A DNA stretch of 64,000 bases from IMG/VR virus record IMGVR_UViG_3300032242_000468, positions 1 to 64,000 of that record. One strand, written 5' to 3'. The translations under genes and the position numbers were made by a program. Shown piece after piece: positions 1 to 8,312 of this stretch (position 1 is the first letter of the stretch; each line of letters opens with the position of its first letter). The notes beneath the pieces were generated by a model, which worked only from the letters and a program-made list of their open reading frames with translations, was not told where the DNA came from and made no database searches. The stretch comes from a virus.

Positions 1-404
1 ACAAAATAATCAACATACTCCATTACTCCTATTTTGAGTAGGCTGAGTTTTACTGTTTCTCTAATACTGTTGCTGGCCACTGCAATTTGATAGCCCTGTT
101 GTTTCAGTTTAGAAAATATATCTACCAACTTAGGGTCAATTGTAAATTTTTTAAGTAATTCAAATGTTGCAATCTGTTTACGTTGCCACACCATGTCATG
201 ATACTCTGTAGGCAAACCTTTTGATTCGCTCAGTAATTTTAATTTTTTAGTTGTGTTAAGACCATCATACACAGACAGGTGTTCGTCTCGTGATATAACA
301 TATTTAGAGTCTATAGAATTTAAAGCGTCATTGAGGCTTTGGTAGTGTAACTCTCTGCTTTCAATTAGTACACCATCGAGGTCAAAGATTATTAATTTGT
401 TCAT
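1..404 (-). CDS. HAD-superfamily phosphatase-like protein (partial, C-terminus outside window)
   Basis: Translating the minus strand from the ATG at 404 gives 134 open codons that run off the left edge. The N-terminus has the HAD motif I, FDLDGVLIES, with the predicted nucleophile Asp8 and acid/base Asp10. A motif II-like serine follows near residue 111 (VASNS). The helical cap between them resembles the beta-phosphoglucomutase / phosphoglycolate phosphatase class, so a small phosphorylated metabolite is the likely substrate; the exact one cannot be read. Motifs III and IV would lie outside the window. The gene diverges from the glycosyltransferase-like gene at 440. It has no Shine-Dalgarno sequence; a late-promoter octamer ends 5 nt before the ATG. 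The family call is secure, the substrate is unknown. Confidence 0.8.
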   Translation of the reverse strand, partial: MNKLIIFDLDGVLIESRELHYQSLNDALNSIDSKYVISRDEHLSVYDGLNTTKKLKLLSESKGLPTEYHDMVWQRKQIATFELLKKFTIDPKLVDIFSKLKQQGYQIAVASNSIRETVKLSLLKIGVMEYVDYF

Positions 405-409
405 GATTG

Positions 410-417
410 TATTTAAT
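410..417 (-). promoter_or_regulatory. T4-type late promoter octamer, leaderless spacing
   Basis: The minus strand reads ATTAAATA, then CAATC, then the ATG at 404. In T4 the late octamer TATAAATA covers -13 to -6, which would put +1 on the A of the ATG. The fit to the T4 consensus is partial, but the position is the same as at 427-434, 7075-7082, 55169-55176 and 60773-60780. Confidence 0.5.
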
Positions 418-426
418 ATATGAGTA

Positions 427-434
427 TATAAATA
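427..434 (+). promoter_or_regulatory. T4 late promoter, perfect TATAAATA
   Basis: A perfect TATAAATA is followed by TTTCT and the ATG at 440. By T4 rules, transcription would start on the A of the ATG. It faces away from the minus-strand octamer at 410-417, so the short gap between the two genes holds back-to-back late promoters. Confidence 0.75.
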
Positions 435-439
435 TTTCT

Positions 440-1138
440 ATGAAAATTGCTATATTACTTCCCGGGCAACCTAGATTCACTCCAGGGTTTCAAGATTTTT
501 TATCCAAACTTAAAGGATATGATACCGCAGATTGGTTTGTGTATTTCACAAATAACAATGTTAATCTCACCACCAATAAGCCATTTGCAATTATTCCTAG
601 TGAATGGGAGCAATTTGACTGCGAGTGGGGACAGCAACGAGTACAGTCAATGTTACCTGATAATAATTTTGTTAAGTATTTTGGAATTTCTGATGCTGAC
701 CAACAAGAATTTTTTCACCCGCAAAATGTTTCTGAGGTAGGAAATGTAAGTCATGTGTTTAAGATGTTTTATAATCTACATAAGGTAGACCAAGCAAGAA
801 AAAACTACGAACGTGATAATCAGTTTCAATATGATCTAGTTATCCGTACTAGACCTGAACTATATACGTTGTCTGATATTGAGTTATCTCTGGTAGAAAT
901 TAAGGACCGTCATATAATCATGCCTAGCAATGACTGGCATGGTAATCCTGCCGCCAATGATCAGTTTGCAATAGGAAACTCTGCAGCCATGACAGTATAT
1001 GCAGATGTACACAATCGTCTAAAAGAATATAATGATCACGGAGTTCTGTTCCACCCTGAAACTATTGTAGGGCATAATTTATCAGCAAATGGCATAATCT
1101 CAGAGCGAGGTAATTTTGAAGCGTACCTTAATCGTTAA
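440..1138 (+). CDS. Glycosyltransferase-like protein, copy 1
   Basis: A 232-residue protein starting MKIAILLPGQPRF. An earlier in-frame ATG at 407 is possible, but it lies upstream of the perfect late promoter at 427-434 and would add a poor sequence, so 440 is chosen. The N-terminus looks like a beta-alpha nucleotide-binding start. Motifs YDLVIRTRPEL (middle), ANDQFAIG and LFHPET are shared with the protein at 51692-52411, which has YDLVIRSRGDI, NDQWFA and RFHPET. Proteins of this look occur as uncharacterised glycosyltransferase-like genes in polysaccharide clusters and in marine T4-like phages. A role in sugar transfer to virion or host surface is inference. It is a single-gene unit closed by the terminator at 1138-1161. 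Confidence 0.6.
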   Translation: MKIAILLPGQPRFTPGFQDFLSKLKGYDTADWFVYFTNNNVNLTTNKPFAIIPSEWEQFDCEWGQQRVQSMLPDNNFVKYFGISDADQQEFFHPQNVSEVGNVSHVFKMFYNLHKVDQARKNYERDNQFQYDLVIRTRPELYTLSDIELSLVEIKDRHIIMPSNDWHGNPAANDQFAIGNSAAMTVYADVHNRLKEYNDHGVLFHPETIVGHNLSANGIISERGNFEAYLNR

Positions 1139-1161
1139 AAAAGGCTCCTAAGAGCCTTTTT
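1138..1161. terminator. Bidirectional rho-independent terminator
   Basis: AAAAAGGCTC, loop CTAA, then GAGCCTTTTT. The A and T runs flank the GC stem on both sides, so it can end transcription from the plus gene finishing at 1138 and from the minus gene (gp19) finishing at 1181. Confidence 0.85.
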
Positions 1162-1180
1162 ATTTTCTGTAATATTTCTA

Positions 1181-1822
1181 TTATAGAGTCTTTGATAAAA
1201 TACCGCCGCCGCCTTGTTGTACACCTGCCGCAAACGCTTGACCTAATTGTCCTGCAGGACTATCACCAGAGTCGCCATTAACTTGGATAGCATTATCAAA
1301 TTCAATTGTTAATGCAATTTCCATTGGGGTGCTCTCAGCATAGGCTAATTCGTTGTAGTTTACAGTTTGTAAATAACATCCACTGATTAACCATGTTTCA
1401 AGGATTTTAGGATCATGTGATCCGTTGCCGCCATCTAACATTTCAAGACGTGTTTGGAATTTATAATCAATACCAGCCGCCGCACTTGCTTGTTCAAAGA
1501 AGTCGAATTGTTTCTGTAACTGTTCGCCGACTAAGTTTGTAACTAATCCGCCAACATCATCACGTATTGTAATAGCCATTGATTGCCATGTTGGTTTACC
1601 AGCATATTTGATCATACTGTTATATACGTGAATAGTTTGATTTTCAAACTGGACTTGTGGACGACTTGCTGTAACTACCTGCTTTGTTAGTTCAGTAGTA
1701 GGCTTAGTTACACCAAACCCTTCAAAATATACTCTAAAGCGATATTTTAGTTTTGGCATCAATAGGCCCTGCGTTGTGCCTCCTATTGGAACTGTAAATC
1801 TATTTAAACTTGCGATTGACAT
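1181..1822 (-). CDS. 19: Tail tube protein gp19
   Basis: A 213-residue protein with the T4 gp19 family layout: short N-terminus, the conserved stretch around LMPKLKYRFRVYFEGFG, a central region with IHVYNSMIKYAGKPTW, and a C-terminal part ending in EFDNAIQV. Length is close to the 163-210 residues seen in this family. It polymerises into the inner tube around which gp18 contracts. It starts 26 nt after gp18 ends, behind a strong Shine-Dalgarno (AAGGAG), so it is read from the gp18 transcript. The last ~25 residues are Gly/Gln-rich and probably flexible. Confidence 0.93.
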   Translation of the reverse strand: MSIASLNRFTVPIGGTTQGLLMPKLKYRFRVYFEGFGVTKPTTELTKQVVTASRPQVQFENQTIHVYNSMIKYAGKPTWQSMAITIRDDVGGLVTNLVGEQLQKQFDFFEQASAAAGIDYKFQTRLEMLDGGNGSHDPKILETWLISGCYLQTVNYNELAYAESTPMEIALTIEFDNAIQVNGDSGDSPAGQLGQAFAAGVQQGGGGILSKTL

Positions 1823-1848
1823 CTTATTGCTCCTTATTCTTTATTAAA

Positions 1849-4800
1849 TTATAGTCCTGCCTTGATTGCACCAGTATTCTTCAAGCGTAATGGTATGTAA
1901 ATGAATTCCACTGCTTTTGTTGGCTCAATCGCGATGTCTAACCAAAGTTCAGAACGATCGATTCTTGTAGGAGTATTATTGCTCTCATCGCAAACTACTG
2001 CGAAGTCGTACAATGCTCTCTTACTTACTAACTCTTGTAAGAAACTTTGTGCCGAGGCTTTGATCTCATTACGAGTGATTTTATCGTTTGGCTCAAACAA
2101 GAATGGTTTTACTAAACGATCTAATTGTCTGCGCATGTAACAAACTAAACGTGCTACATTGATTCTATCTAATGAACTTGCGTTTCTAGCACGAGTATAT
2201 TGTCCAAAGTTAACAATTCCAGCACCTGTTAGTGTAGCAATTGGGTTAATTTTAACTCCTGCTAATACATCGCGTAGGCTTTGTGGAAGAGTTGTGCTCT
2301 TAAACTCGCCGTCTAGGATGTAACCAACTGATGTAGCGTTGTCAACACCACCACGTCTTGTACCAGCAGGAGCAAACCATTCAAAACTCTTCTGGTCACT
2401 TTCTGCAATAGTACGTAGCATCATGTGGCTTGGTGGAACAACAATATAGTTTCCTGTATTGTCATTTGTGTAACCACTTGGATAGAACATAGCCATATAT
2501 TCGTCATAACTTACGGCACCTGTGTCGTTATTGTCAAATGCACCGTTTGTGTTATTACCCCAGGCTGCTAAATCAGTGCCTGTTGGCTTTAAGCGGAATG
2601 GTGTATCACCAACAACAAATGCTGTTAGTCCACGATCAGTGTTGTAAGCAATCATGTTTTGAATTGCTTCTGGATATCCAGGGCAAGCAATCAAATTAAA
2701 CACAACTGAGTCTGTATCACGGATAGCCTGATTAGTATCAATCTGTGCTTTCATACCAGCAACAACAAATCCGCGCTGTGCATGACGACCAAACGATCCT
2801 GTGCCAGATGGTTGATTTGGACTTACAGTAACCCAACGGTCTGCATTGTAAGTTAATCCACCGTTTGAACCGTTCATAATCTCGTTGCCATAACGTGCGT
2901 TTTCGCCGTTATTAGAATTGATGTTAATGAATGATGTTTCAAATTTCTTAACATTAAATCCAGAACGACGTAGATTCCATAGTCTCATACCTTTTGGATA
3001 TAGTGCAGGATCTGGTGCATCTGGGTCTAAGTAATTACTTGCTAACAAAGTCTTAATTGAAGTGTTTACTGTAGGACCATCTGTTCCTATGTTAGACCAA
3101 CGTGCGTCAGCAAACAACCAACCTGTTGGTGTTGTTTGATCTGTTGTATCTTGTGCTACCCATTTTAGAGTAGATCCGTTGTAAACATATACATTTTGAC
3201 CATACATTTCAATATCGGATGTATCAATCCAAATATCTCCATTTTGTAATGGTGTACCGTCACTTTGTACTGTTGGTTGTAGTGCGGAAACTAATGGGCC
3301 ATTTGGGTCTGAGTTTGGAAATGCTGTTGCATCTTGGTATCCAACCCATGTTTCACCGTTGTGATATAGAACATCAACTTCGTCAACTACAGAACTGTAG
3401 AACAATGCTCCGTTTGCAGGATCAGAATATGGTACTACAGAGTCTGGTTGATATACTAATGGTTTCCAGTTACTTGCATAATACTGATATCCGCCTGATT
3501 CAAATTCACCTGAAGCGTAGAAGTTTTGTGTTCCACTTTCAACTCCGTTTGTATCTCTTGCCCATGGAGTCAATTGTAGTATTCTTGATAATGGTGTACC
3601 AAGTCCGTCTAAGAATTTGATCTCACCACCACCGGAGTGTTGAATACTAACGCTTGTAGCATTGCCGTTTGTATCAAAACTTGCGGCGCTTGCTGAAACG
3701 TAAGTTAGTCCGGCGCTATTAATGTGACTGATAATTGTATCAAGTGTATCATTTGCTGCCAAACTAATAGTTGCATCTGTGCTGTATTGAGCGTGACCAG
3801 TTGCTGTAGTGTTGGTTGTTAACCCTTCACTAATGTTAAAACTTGATGATGTAGTTACAACCGCTGTAGTTACAGTAGAAACAACTGTGGTTGCGCCTGT
3901 TGAATTTCTACGGAATATGTAGAACTCGGCGTACTGTGTGTTGTTAGTTAATGTATTCCAAGCACCTGTACCTTTGTCATAGTTTTGTTCAATATAAACA
4001 CTACCTACTCCTGCTCCTTTAATAGAGTTAAGAGCAGTTTGTCCGTCAAAGTATATAGGAGCAGTTGTGCTTACAAATGCGTTACTAGCGGCGCTATAAT
4101 ATTTTACTGACCAATTAGCACCGGTGTTAGGTGCAGTAGTCTTAACATAAACTGATCCACTTGGGTTAACAGTAAAGTCTGGGAATTTTGTATGTGGGCC
4201 TTGGAATAATGCCAATCCGCTATTATTTGCGGCAACTAATCCAATTGCGGTCAACATAGCACTACCACCAGTACCAGTTGCTTGAATAAGGATCTTACCA
4301 TCTGGAGTTGTGCCATTAGATTTTGCAGTAGCATCTGCGTAGAATTCTAAGTAGCCGTTCTTGTTGACCTTAACACCAAAACCGTGAGTTTTACCAACTG
4401 TGTTGATAGAAGTTGCTAGTGCTGTTAGTGTTGATCCGCTTAGGGTAATTGTTTGATAGTTAATTACTATAGTTTGACCGTTGTATAGCGATAGGTCTGG
4501 GTTAGCCCTAGTGCTTGTTAAAACAGGCCATGAAGTTTGCCAGCAAGTTGATTTCCATGTAGCGGCAGAACTAAAACCGTTTTCTACGTTATCACCAATC
4601 TGTACCCAATTGCCGTCTTTGTTTTTATACCAGTAGTGAACTTCTGTTGTTAGAGCAACAACAGCATAAGCACCATTAGATCCAAAACTTGCTTTTGGTG
4701 TAAAATTATCACTTGTAGCAGTTGATAAGTTTGTGTTATCGATTACTAAAGGAATCTTATTTGTGAAAACACCGTTAACTGTGTCCCACTCAAAAATACC

Positions 4801-5232
4801 CCATTTAGTATTTGATGTATCTAACCAATAAGTTCCGTCTACTGGATTACCTACTGGAGCAGATGATTGTGGAAGTAAAGACCCTAAATCTAAATCAGCG
4901 CGAACAACATACGCTCTTGAACTTACTCCTAGTAATGAGTAAGCGGCTTGTAAGCCATATTCGTTTAGTTCTCCACCGTTAACTGGATTACCACTTGCAT
5001 CTGTGTAGAACAATGGTGTTCCAAATGTATCTGTTAAATCTCGTTGGCTAGTAATTAGCCAAACTTTACCTGCGTTTGCTGGATCAGTTCCTTTTGCGAT
5101 ACCTGTTCCGCTTGCATTTTCCTTGTTACTTTTACTCGCTACAAAAATCATAGGAGTTGTTGACGGAGCCGCTGGTAGGTAAAAACTCTCGTCTATAACT
5201 GATATCTGTACGCCTGGTGAATTTAAAGCCAT
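1849..5232 (-). CDS. 18: Contractile tail sheath protein gp18 (long form)
   Basis: An 1127-residue sheath protein, against about 659 in T4. The first ~120 residues (start MALNSPGVQISVIDESFY, then YGLQAAYSLLGVSSRAYVVR) and the last ~400 (ARNASSLDRINVARLVCYMR, then SELWLDIAIEPTKAVEFIYI near the end) are the conserved sheath core. Between them lies a Ser/Thr-rich beta-type insertion of several hundred residues. It contains short Trp-bearing modules such as GTYWLDTSNTKW, LYHNGETWVGYQD and GDIWIDTSD. The insertion probably decorates the sheath exterior; related long sheaths exist in marine T4-like phages. The gene is followed by gp19. Its leader has a late octamer at 5264-5271 and a GGGAG Shine-Dalgarno. 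Confidence 0.93.
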   Translation of the reverse strand: MALNSPGVQISVIDESFYLPAAPSTTPMIFVASKSNKENASGTGIAKGTDPANAGKVWLITSQRDLTDTFGTPLFYTDASGNPVNGGELNEYGLQAAYSLLGVSSRAYVVRADLDLGSLLPQSSAPVGNPVDGTYWLDTSNTKWGIFEWDTVNGVFTNKIPLVIDNTNLSTATSDNFTPKASFGSNGAYAVVALTTEVHYWYKNKDGNWVQIGDNVENGFSSAATWKSTCWQTSWPVLTSTRANPDLSLYNGQTIVINYQTITLSGSTLTALATSINTVGKTHGFGVKVNKNGYLEFYADATAKSNGTTPDGKILIQATGTGGSAMLTAIGLVAANNSGLALFQGPHTKFPDFTVNPSGSVYVKTTAPNTGANWSVKYYSAASNAFVSTTAPIYFDGQTALNSIKGAGVGSVYIEQNYDKGTGAWNTLTNNTQYAEFYIFRRNSTGATTVVSTVTTAVVTTSSSFNISEGLTTNTTATGHAQYSTDATISLAANDTLDTIISHINSAGLTYVSASAASFDTNGNATSVSIQHSGGGEIKFLDGLGTPLSRILQLTPWARDTNGVESGTQNFYASGEFESGGYQYYASNWKPLVYQPDSVVPYSDPANGALFYSSVVDEVDVLYHNGETWVGYQDATAFPNSDPNGPLVSALQPTVQSDGTPLQNGDIWIDTSDIEMYGQNVYVYNGSTLKWVAQDTTDQTTPTGWLFADARWSNIGTDGPTVNTSIKTLLASNYLDPDAPDPALYPKGMRLWNLRRSGFNVKKFETSFININSNNGENARYGNEIMNGSNGGLTYNADRWVTVSPNQPSGTGSFGRHAQRGFVVAGMKAQIDTNQAIRDTDSVVFNLIACPGYPEAIQNMIAYNTDRGLTAFVVGDTPFRLKPTGTDLAAWGNNTNGAFDNNDTGAVSYDEYMAMFYPSGYTNDNTGNYIVVPPSHMMLRTIAESDQKSFEWFAPAGTRRGGVDNATSVGYILDGEFKSTTLPQSLRDVLAGVKINPIATLTGAGIVNFGQYTRARNASSLDRINVARLVCYMRRQLDRLVKPFLFEPNDKITRNEIKASAQSFLQELVSKRALYDFAVVCDESNNTPTRIDRSELWLDIAIEPTKAVEFIYIPLRLKNTGAIKAGL

Positions 5233-5263
5233 TTCAATCTCCCATATAATGGTTTCTTGCTAA

Positions 5264-5271
5264 TATTTAGC
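5264..5271 (-). promoter_or_regulatory. Late promoter octamer for gp18-gp19
   Basis: The minus strand reads GCTAAATA, the same octamer as upstream of gp13 and of the gene at 53530-54555. Predicted +1 is 5258, giving a 26-nt leader with a GGGAG Shine-Dalgarno before the ATG at 5232. The octamer is part of a small inverted repeat, GCTAA-ATA-TTAGC. Confidence 0.6.
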
Positions 5272-5293
5272 AGATATGGTTAAAAAATACCGG

Positions 5294-5301
5294 CTTAAAT
5301 A
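5294..5301 (+). promoter_or_regulatory. Possible late promoter octamer
   Basis: CTTAAATA lies 31 nt before the ATG at 5333, with AAAGGG in the predicted leader. It is a weak match supported mainly by position in the divergent gap with gp18. Confidence 0.35.
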
Positions 5302-5332
5302 CTCATGAAAAGGGCATGAAAAAGGGCGGCGT

Positions 5333-5668
5333 ATGCGTAATACTTGTAAAAAATGCAGGCAAAGACCTGCGGCAGTAAACTATCACAAAGAAGGCAAGAC
5401 CTATTACAGGTCAATATGCGATCATTGTGCTAGAGGATACTTAACTGAGCAACCTAAGTGGCAAAAGTTTGGCTATAAGAAAAAGAACAGTTGTGACAAA
5501 TGCGGATTCAAGAGTCTGCATGAATCTGTATTCTCTGTATTTCATGTTGACGGAAATCTATCTAATGCCAACCCTGCCAATTTAAAAACTATATGTACAA
5601 ACTGCTTTCAAATCCTGGCCCTAGAGGGAGGTCGTTGGCGTCAAGGCGGTCTGCGACCAGACTTCTAA
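5333..5668 (+). CDS. Zinc-finger HNH-like protein
   Basis: A 111-residue protein with four CxxC pairs: Cys5/Cys8, Cys29/Cys32, Cys54/Cys57 and Cys88/Cys91. The segment around residues 70-91 (FHVDGNLSNANPANLKTICT) follows the HNH pattern: His71, Asp73, then Asn-rich turns and a closing zinc knuckle. This suggests a treble-clef fold that may bind or cut DNA. Similar small zinc proteins occur near packaging and tail genes of T4-like marine phages. Whether it is catalytic is not clear. Its last 80 bp overlap the kinase gene on the other strand. The start at 5333 follows an AAGGGCGG stretch; no upstream in-frame ATG was seen. Confidence 0.65.
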   Translation: MRNTCKKCRQRPAAVNYHKEGKTYYRSICDHCARGYLTEQPKWQKFGYKKKNSCDKCGFKSLHESVFSVFHVDGNLSNANPANLKTICTNCFQILALEGGRWRQGGLRPDF

Positions 5669-6278
5669 CCTGCTGGAATAACTCATCAATTGTACCGTCA
5701 TTGGATAGTATGGCATCAAACTTAGTTCCTACCCACGCTGTTTCTGAAGCATGAATCTTTAACTTTTCCATCCTAGTCTTAGCCAGTATCCAATTTATAT
5801 GATGGTCACCTGCATTCATATCTATAGCGTCTTGATACCATTCAGGTTCATCACCACGTTTTACACGAATAACAATTCCGCCTGCATCTTTGATTGATTT
5901 AATTTCATTAGGAAAACGACAATCTGAAATAACAATATCGTCTGTACTGTTGCGTAGTTTATTTTCTAATGAGGCAATCCACATATCATCGTGAAAACCA
6001 TTGCGGCATACTTCTGTGCCCCAATATTGTAGTATCCAGCGTGGAGTTAGATGTGGCATACCTAAACGTTCTGCCCACCATGTATCTACTTCTTCTCGCC
6101 ATTCACGGGCTTGTTTTGTACGGCCTTCTAACATGGTACGGTCCCAACCAAATACCATACTTACTGAGTCTTTTAAACTGTTAGCAAAACTTTCTCGTCT
6201 AAATCCGTGAAAGTTAGTAAGATAATCAGCAATAGTATCTTTGCCAGAACCAATAAAACCGCACACACCTATGATCAT
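5589..6278 (-). CDS. 1: Deoxynucleoside monophosphate kinase (T4 gp1-like)
   Basis: A 229-residue P-loop kinase, close to the 241 residues of T4 gp1. The Walker A motif GFIGSGKDT is at residues 7-15. The lid and base-binding region (residues ~35-100) has WREEVDTWW and WILQYWGTEVCR, typical of the phage dNMP kinase family; DIVISDCRFPNEI carries the Walker B-like segment. It phosphorylates dNMPs (dGMP, dTMP and hydroxymethyl-dCMP in T4) in the cytoplasm for DNA synthesis. It lies 32 nt downstream of gp13 with a GGAGAG Shine-Dalgarno, so it appears to be made late with a neck gene. Its C-terminal 26 codons overlap the zinc-finger gene antisense. Confidence 0.88.
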   Translation of the reverse strand: MIIGVCGFIGSGKDTIADYLTNFHGFRRESFANSLKDSVSMVFGWDRTMLEGRTKQAREWREEVDTWWAERLGMPHLTPRWILQYWGTEVCRNGFHDDMWIASLENKLRNSTDDIVISDCRFPNEIKSIKDAGGIVIRVKRGDEPEWYQDAIDMNAGDHHINWILAKTRMEKLKIHASETAWVGTKFDAILSNDGTIDELFQQVRSLVADRLDANDLPLGPGFESSLYI

Positions 6279-6310
6279 AGTATCTCTCCAAACAGATACT
6301 ATAATTTAAC

Positions 6311-7069
6311 TTATCCTATCACAAAAGTCAATGGTTGTTGGTTATCTTTATTGTTAATTAGATCTTGCTCTAATATTTCCATTTCGGCTTTGCCTTCGGA
6401 CTTTAGGGCTGTTCCGTTTAGATTTGTTCCGCCTTGCGGGCTAGCAATGGTGGCAAACTTTTCACGAGCTTCGCCTAGTATTACTTTGGCTCTTGCTGTT
6501 GCATAGTCTCTAATCCAAATTCCTGCCCAGGTATCTTGGAATAGAATAAAGTCTGGCTTATAGTTGTACATCCAAAGTAGAACGTTTTCTTCTCCACGTG
6601 GGCGTTGTGTAATTCTTAACTTTTTAGTAACTGAGTTCCAGTCAAAGTTAATAAACGATCCAAACATTTTACCAACTAAATTTTGATATTGTGAAAACAT
6701 CATATAGGTTGCTAGGCCGCCCATGTTAGAACTACTTAACAGATAGGTATTAGAATAGGCTAGGTTAAACGGTTCAAATAGTGTACCGCCATCGCCACCG
6801 CCTGATCTACTACCGATACTACGTCGGAAAATCTGCCTAACCTGCATAACTTCGGGTGCTAACTGATATTCGTTAACATCTGTTTGTAGTGTTAGATACC
6901 CAAAACTTTCCTCTACAGAGTTTTGACTGCGTTGTCTGTACTTGCGTAGAGCAATATCTATGGCCAAATCGTAGTGTTTAGGATCCAGCTCAACATCAAT
7001 CATACCGTCACCTAATGAGGTTTTGATATAATCGACAACTTTTTGCTTTTCTGTTTCAGTTTCGTTCAT
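6311..7069 (-). CDS. 13: Neck protein gp13
   Basis: A 252-residue protein starting MNETETEKQKVVDYIKTSLG. Conserved segments include DVELDPKHYDLAIDIALRKY and YQLAPEVMQVRQIFRRSIG, as in the head-completion/neck protein of T4-like marine phages (T4 gp13 has 309 residues). It caps the filled head together with gp14 so that the tail can join. A longer frame opens at 7165 but would overlap gp14 and the late octamers, so 7069 is chosen. The octamer GCTAAATA ends exactly 5 nt before this ATG and no Shine-Dalgarno is present. It diverges from gp14, whereas gp13 and gp14 are adjacent and co-directional in T4. Confidence 0.82.
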   Translation of the reverse strand: MNETETEKQKVVDYIKTSLGDGMIDVELDPKHYDLAIDIALRKYRQRSQNSVEESFGYLTLQTDVNEYQLAPEVMQVRQIFRRSIGSRSGGGDGGTLFEPFNLAYSNTYLLSSSNMGGLATYMMFSQYQNLVGKMFGSFINFDWNSVTKKLRITQRPRGEENVLLWMYNYKPDFILFQDTWAGIWIRDYATARAKVILGEAREKFATIASPQGGTNLNGTALKSEGKAEMEILEQDLINNKDNQQPLTFVIG

Positions 7070-7074
7070 ACCAA

Positions 7075-7082
7075 TATTTAGC
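7075..7082 (-). promoter_or_regulatory. Late promoter octamer of gp13, leaderless spacing
   Basis: The minus strand reads GCTAAATA, TTGGT, ATG (7069). Predicted +1 is the A of the ATG. It abuts the plus-strand octamer at 7083-7090, giving back-to-back promoters in a 28-bp gap. Confidence 0.6.
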
Positions 7083-7090
7083 CATAAATA
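7083..7090 (+). promoter_or_regulatory. Late promoter octamer of gp14
   Basis: CATAAATA followed by 7 nt and the ATG at 7098. Predicted leader is about 2 nt and no Shine-Dalgarno is present. It should drive gp14, gp15 and the Nudix gene. Confidence 0.6.
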
Positions 7091-7097
7091 TACTACT

Positions 7098-8312
7098 ATG
7101 CCAAGACTATCCCTGTATCGTCCCGAAAAGGGCAATGATTTTAAATTCCTTGATCGTGTAATCAATGAAGAATTTCAAGTGGGCGGAACTGATGTTTTTG
7201 TTCACAAATATCTAGGACCTACAGATCCGGATCCCGGTAATGCTACTCCTACAACTCCGATTAATGGATCAACAGTAGGAGAATTGGGAATACAAGATGT
7301 GTTGTTTATGGAAAACAGAGATCGTAATTATGCACCCGATGTATACATTATGCGTGGCATTTACACAATGCAAGACATAGACTTTAATCTGATGCAGTTT
7401 GGCTTCTTTTTAGCAAACGATAATATCATGGTTACTTTTCATCAGCGTAACTGTGTTGATACGCTAGGGCGCAGACTGATGGCAGGCGATGTTTTAGAAC
7501 TGCCTCACTTAAAAGACGAGTATGCACTAGGTGATGCTATGGTTGCACTAAAAAGATTTTATGTAGTAACCGATGTTGCTCGTGCCGCAACAGGATATAG
7601 TCAAACTTGGTATCCTCACCTAATTCGTGCCAAGTGTGAACCGCTTGTTGATAGCCAAGAATTTAGTCAAATATTCAGTGCTGATAGCGGTGCCGGAGAT
7701 GGAAGTACTTTAAAAGACATATTGTCTTTGTACAATAAAAATATAGAAATTAATAATCAAATTATTGCTCAAGCAGAAGCAGATGCTCCCTTAAGTGGTT
7801 ATGATACTAACCAATTCTACGTGTTACCATTAAATCCAGATTCTCCTTATCAGACTTTACAAACACAAGATGCTAGTGATGAAGAACGCGATGCCAGCGA
7901 AGACGATCATACAGTTGATGCAAGTTTTACATATGTAACTCCTGACAAAAATATGTATGTGGGATACTTAACTGGAGATGGTGTTCCACCTAACGGTGCT
8001 CCCTACACTGCCGGAATTGATTTTCCATCAAGCCCTTATAAGGGTGCTTATTGTTTAAGAACAGATTATTTGCCTAACAGACTTTTCAAGTTTGATGGTA
8101 CTACATGGGTTTATCAGGAATCTAATGTAAGAATGACTATGACTAATAAGCCTACTGATGGTAAACCTGCAGATAATACATTAACAAGACAAACCGAAGT
8201 TACTGGATTTGTTAATAATAATACAACTGCGACAATCAATGGCAAAGTTGTACAAGAGCGTCAAGCATTAAGCAAGGCGTTGGCAACAAATAAACCGAGA
8301 GCAGACAACTAA
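7098..8312 (+). CDS. 14: Neck protein gp14
   Basis: A 404-residue protein. Conserved gp14 blocks include DVLFMENRDRNYAPDVYIMR, MQFGFFLANDNIMVTFHQRN and LMAGDVLELPHLKDEY. T4 gp14 has 256 residues; the extra C-terminal part carries LPNRLFKFDGTTWVYQE and a closing RQALSKAL segment, as in marine T4-like relatives. It forms the head-to-tail neck with gp13. Its stop overlaps the gp15 start (TAATG), so the two are translationally coupled. It has no Shine-Dalgarno and starts 8 nt after a late octamer. Confidence 0.88.
   Translation: MPRLSLYRPEKGNDFKFLDRVINEEFQVGGTDVFVHKYLGPTDPDPGNATPTTPINGSTVGELGIQDVLFMENRDRNYAPDVYIMRGIYTMQDIDFNLMQFGFFLANDNIMVTFHQRNCVDTLGRRLMAGDVLELPHLKDEYALGDAMVALKRFYVVTDVARAATGYSQTWYPHLIRAKCEPLVDSQEFSQIFSADSGAGDGSTLKDILSLYNKNIEINNQIIAQAEADAPLSGYDTNQFYVLPLNPDSPYQTLQTQDASDEERDASEDDHTVDASFTYVTPDKNMYVGYLTGDGVPPNGAPYTAGIDFPSSPYKGAYCLRTDYLPNRLFKFDGTTWVYQESNVRMTMTNKPTDGKPADNTLTRQTEVTGFVNNNTTATINGKVVQERQALSKALATNKPRADN

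Noticed and set aside
407-439. Earlier in-frame ATG for glycosyltransferase copy 1
   Set aside because: It lies upstream of a perfect TATAAATA; the protein family starts at MKIAILL, aligned with MRIAVCF of the second copy.
7070-7165. N-terminal extension of gp13 to an ATG at 7165
   Set aside because: It would overlap the start of gp14 and both late octamers, and its residues look unlike the gp13 N-terminus. The ATG at 7069 has the promoter spacing seen at other genes.
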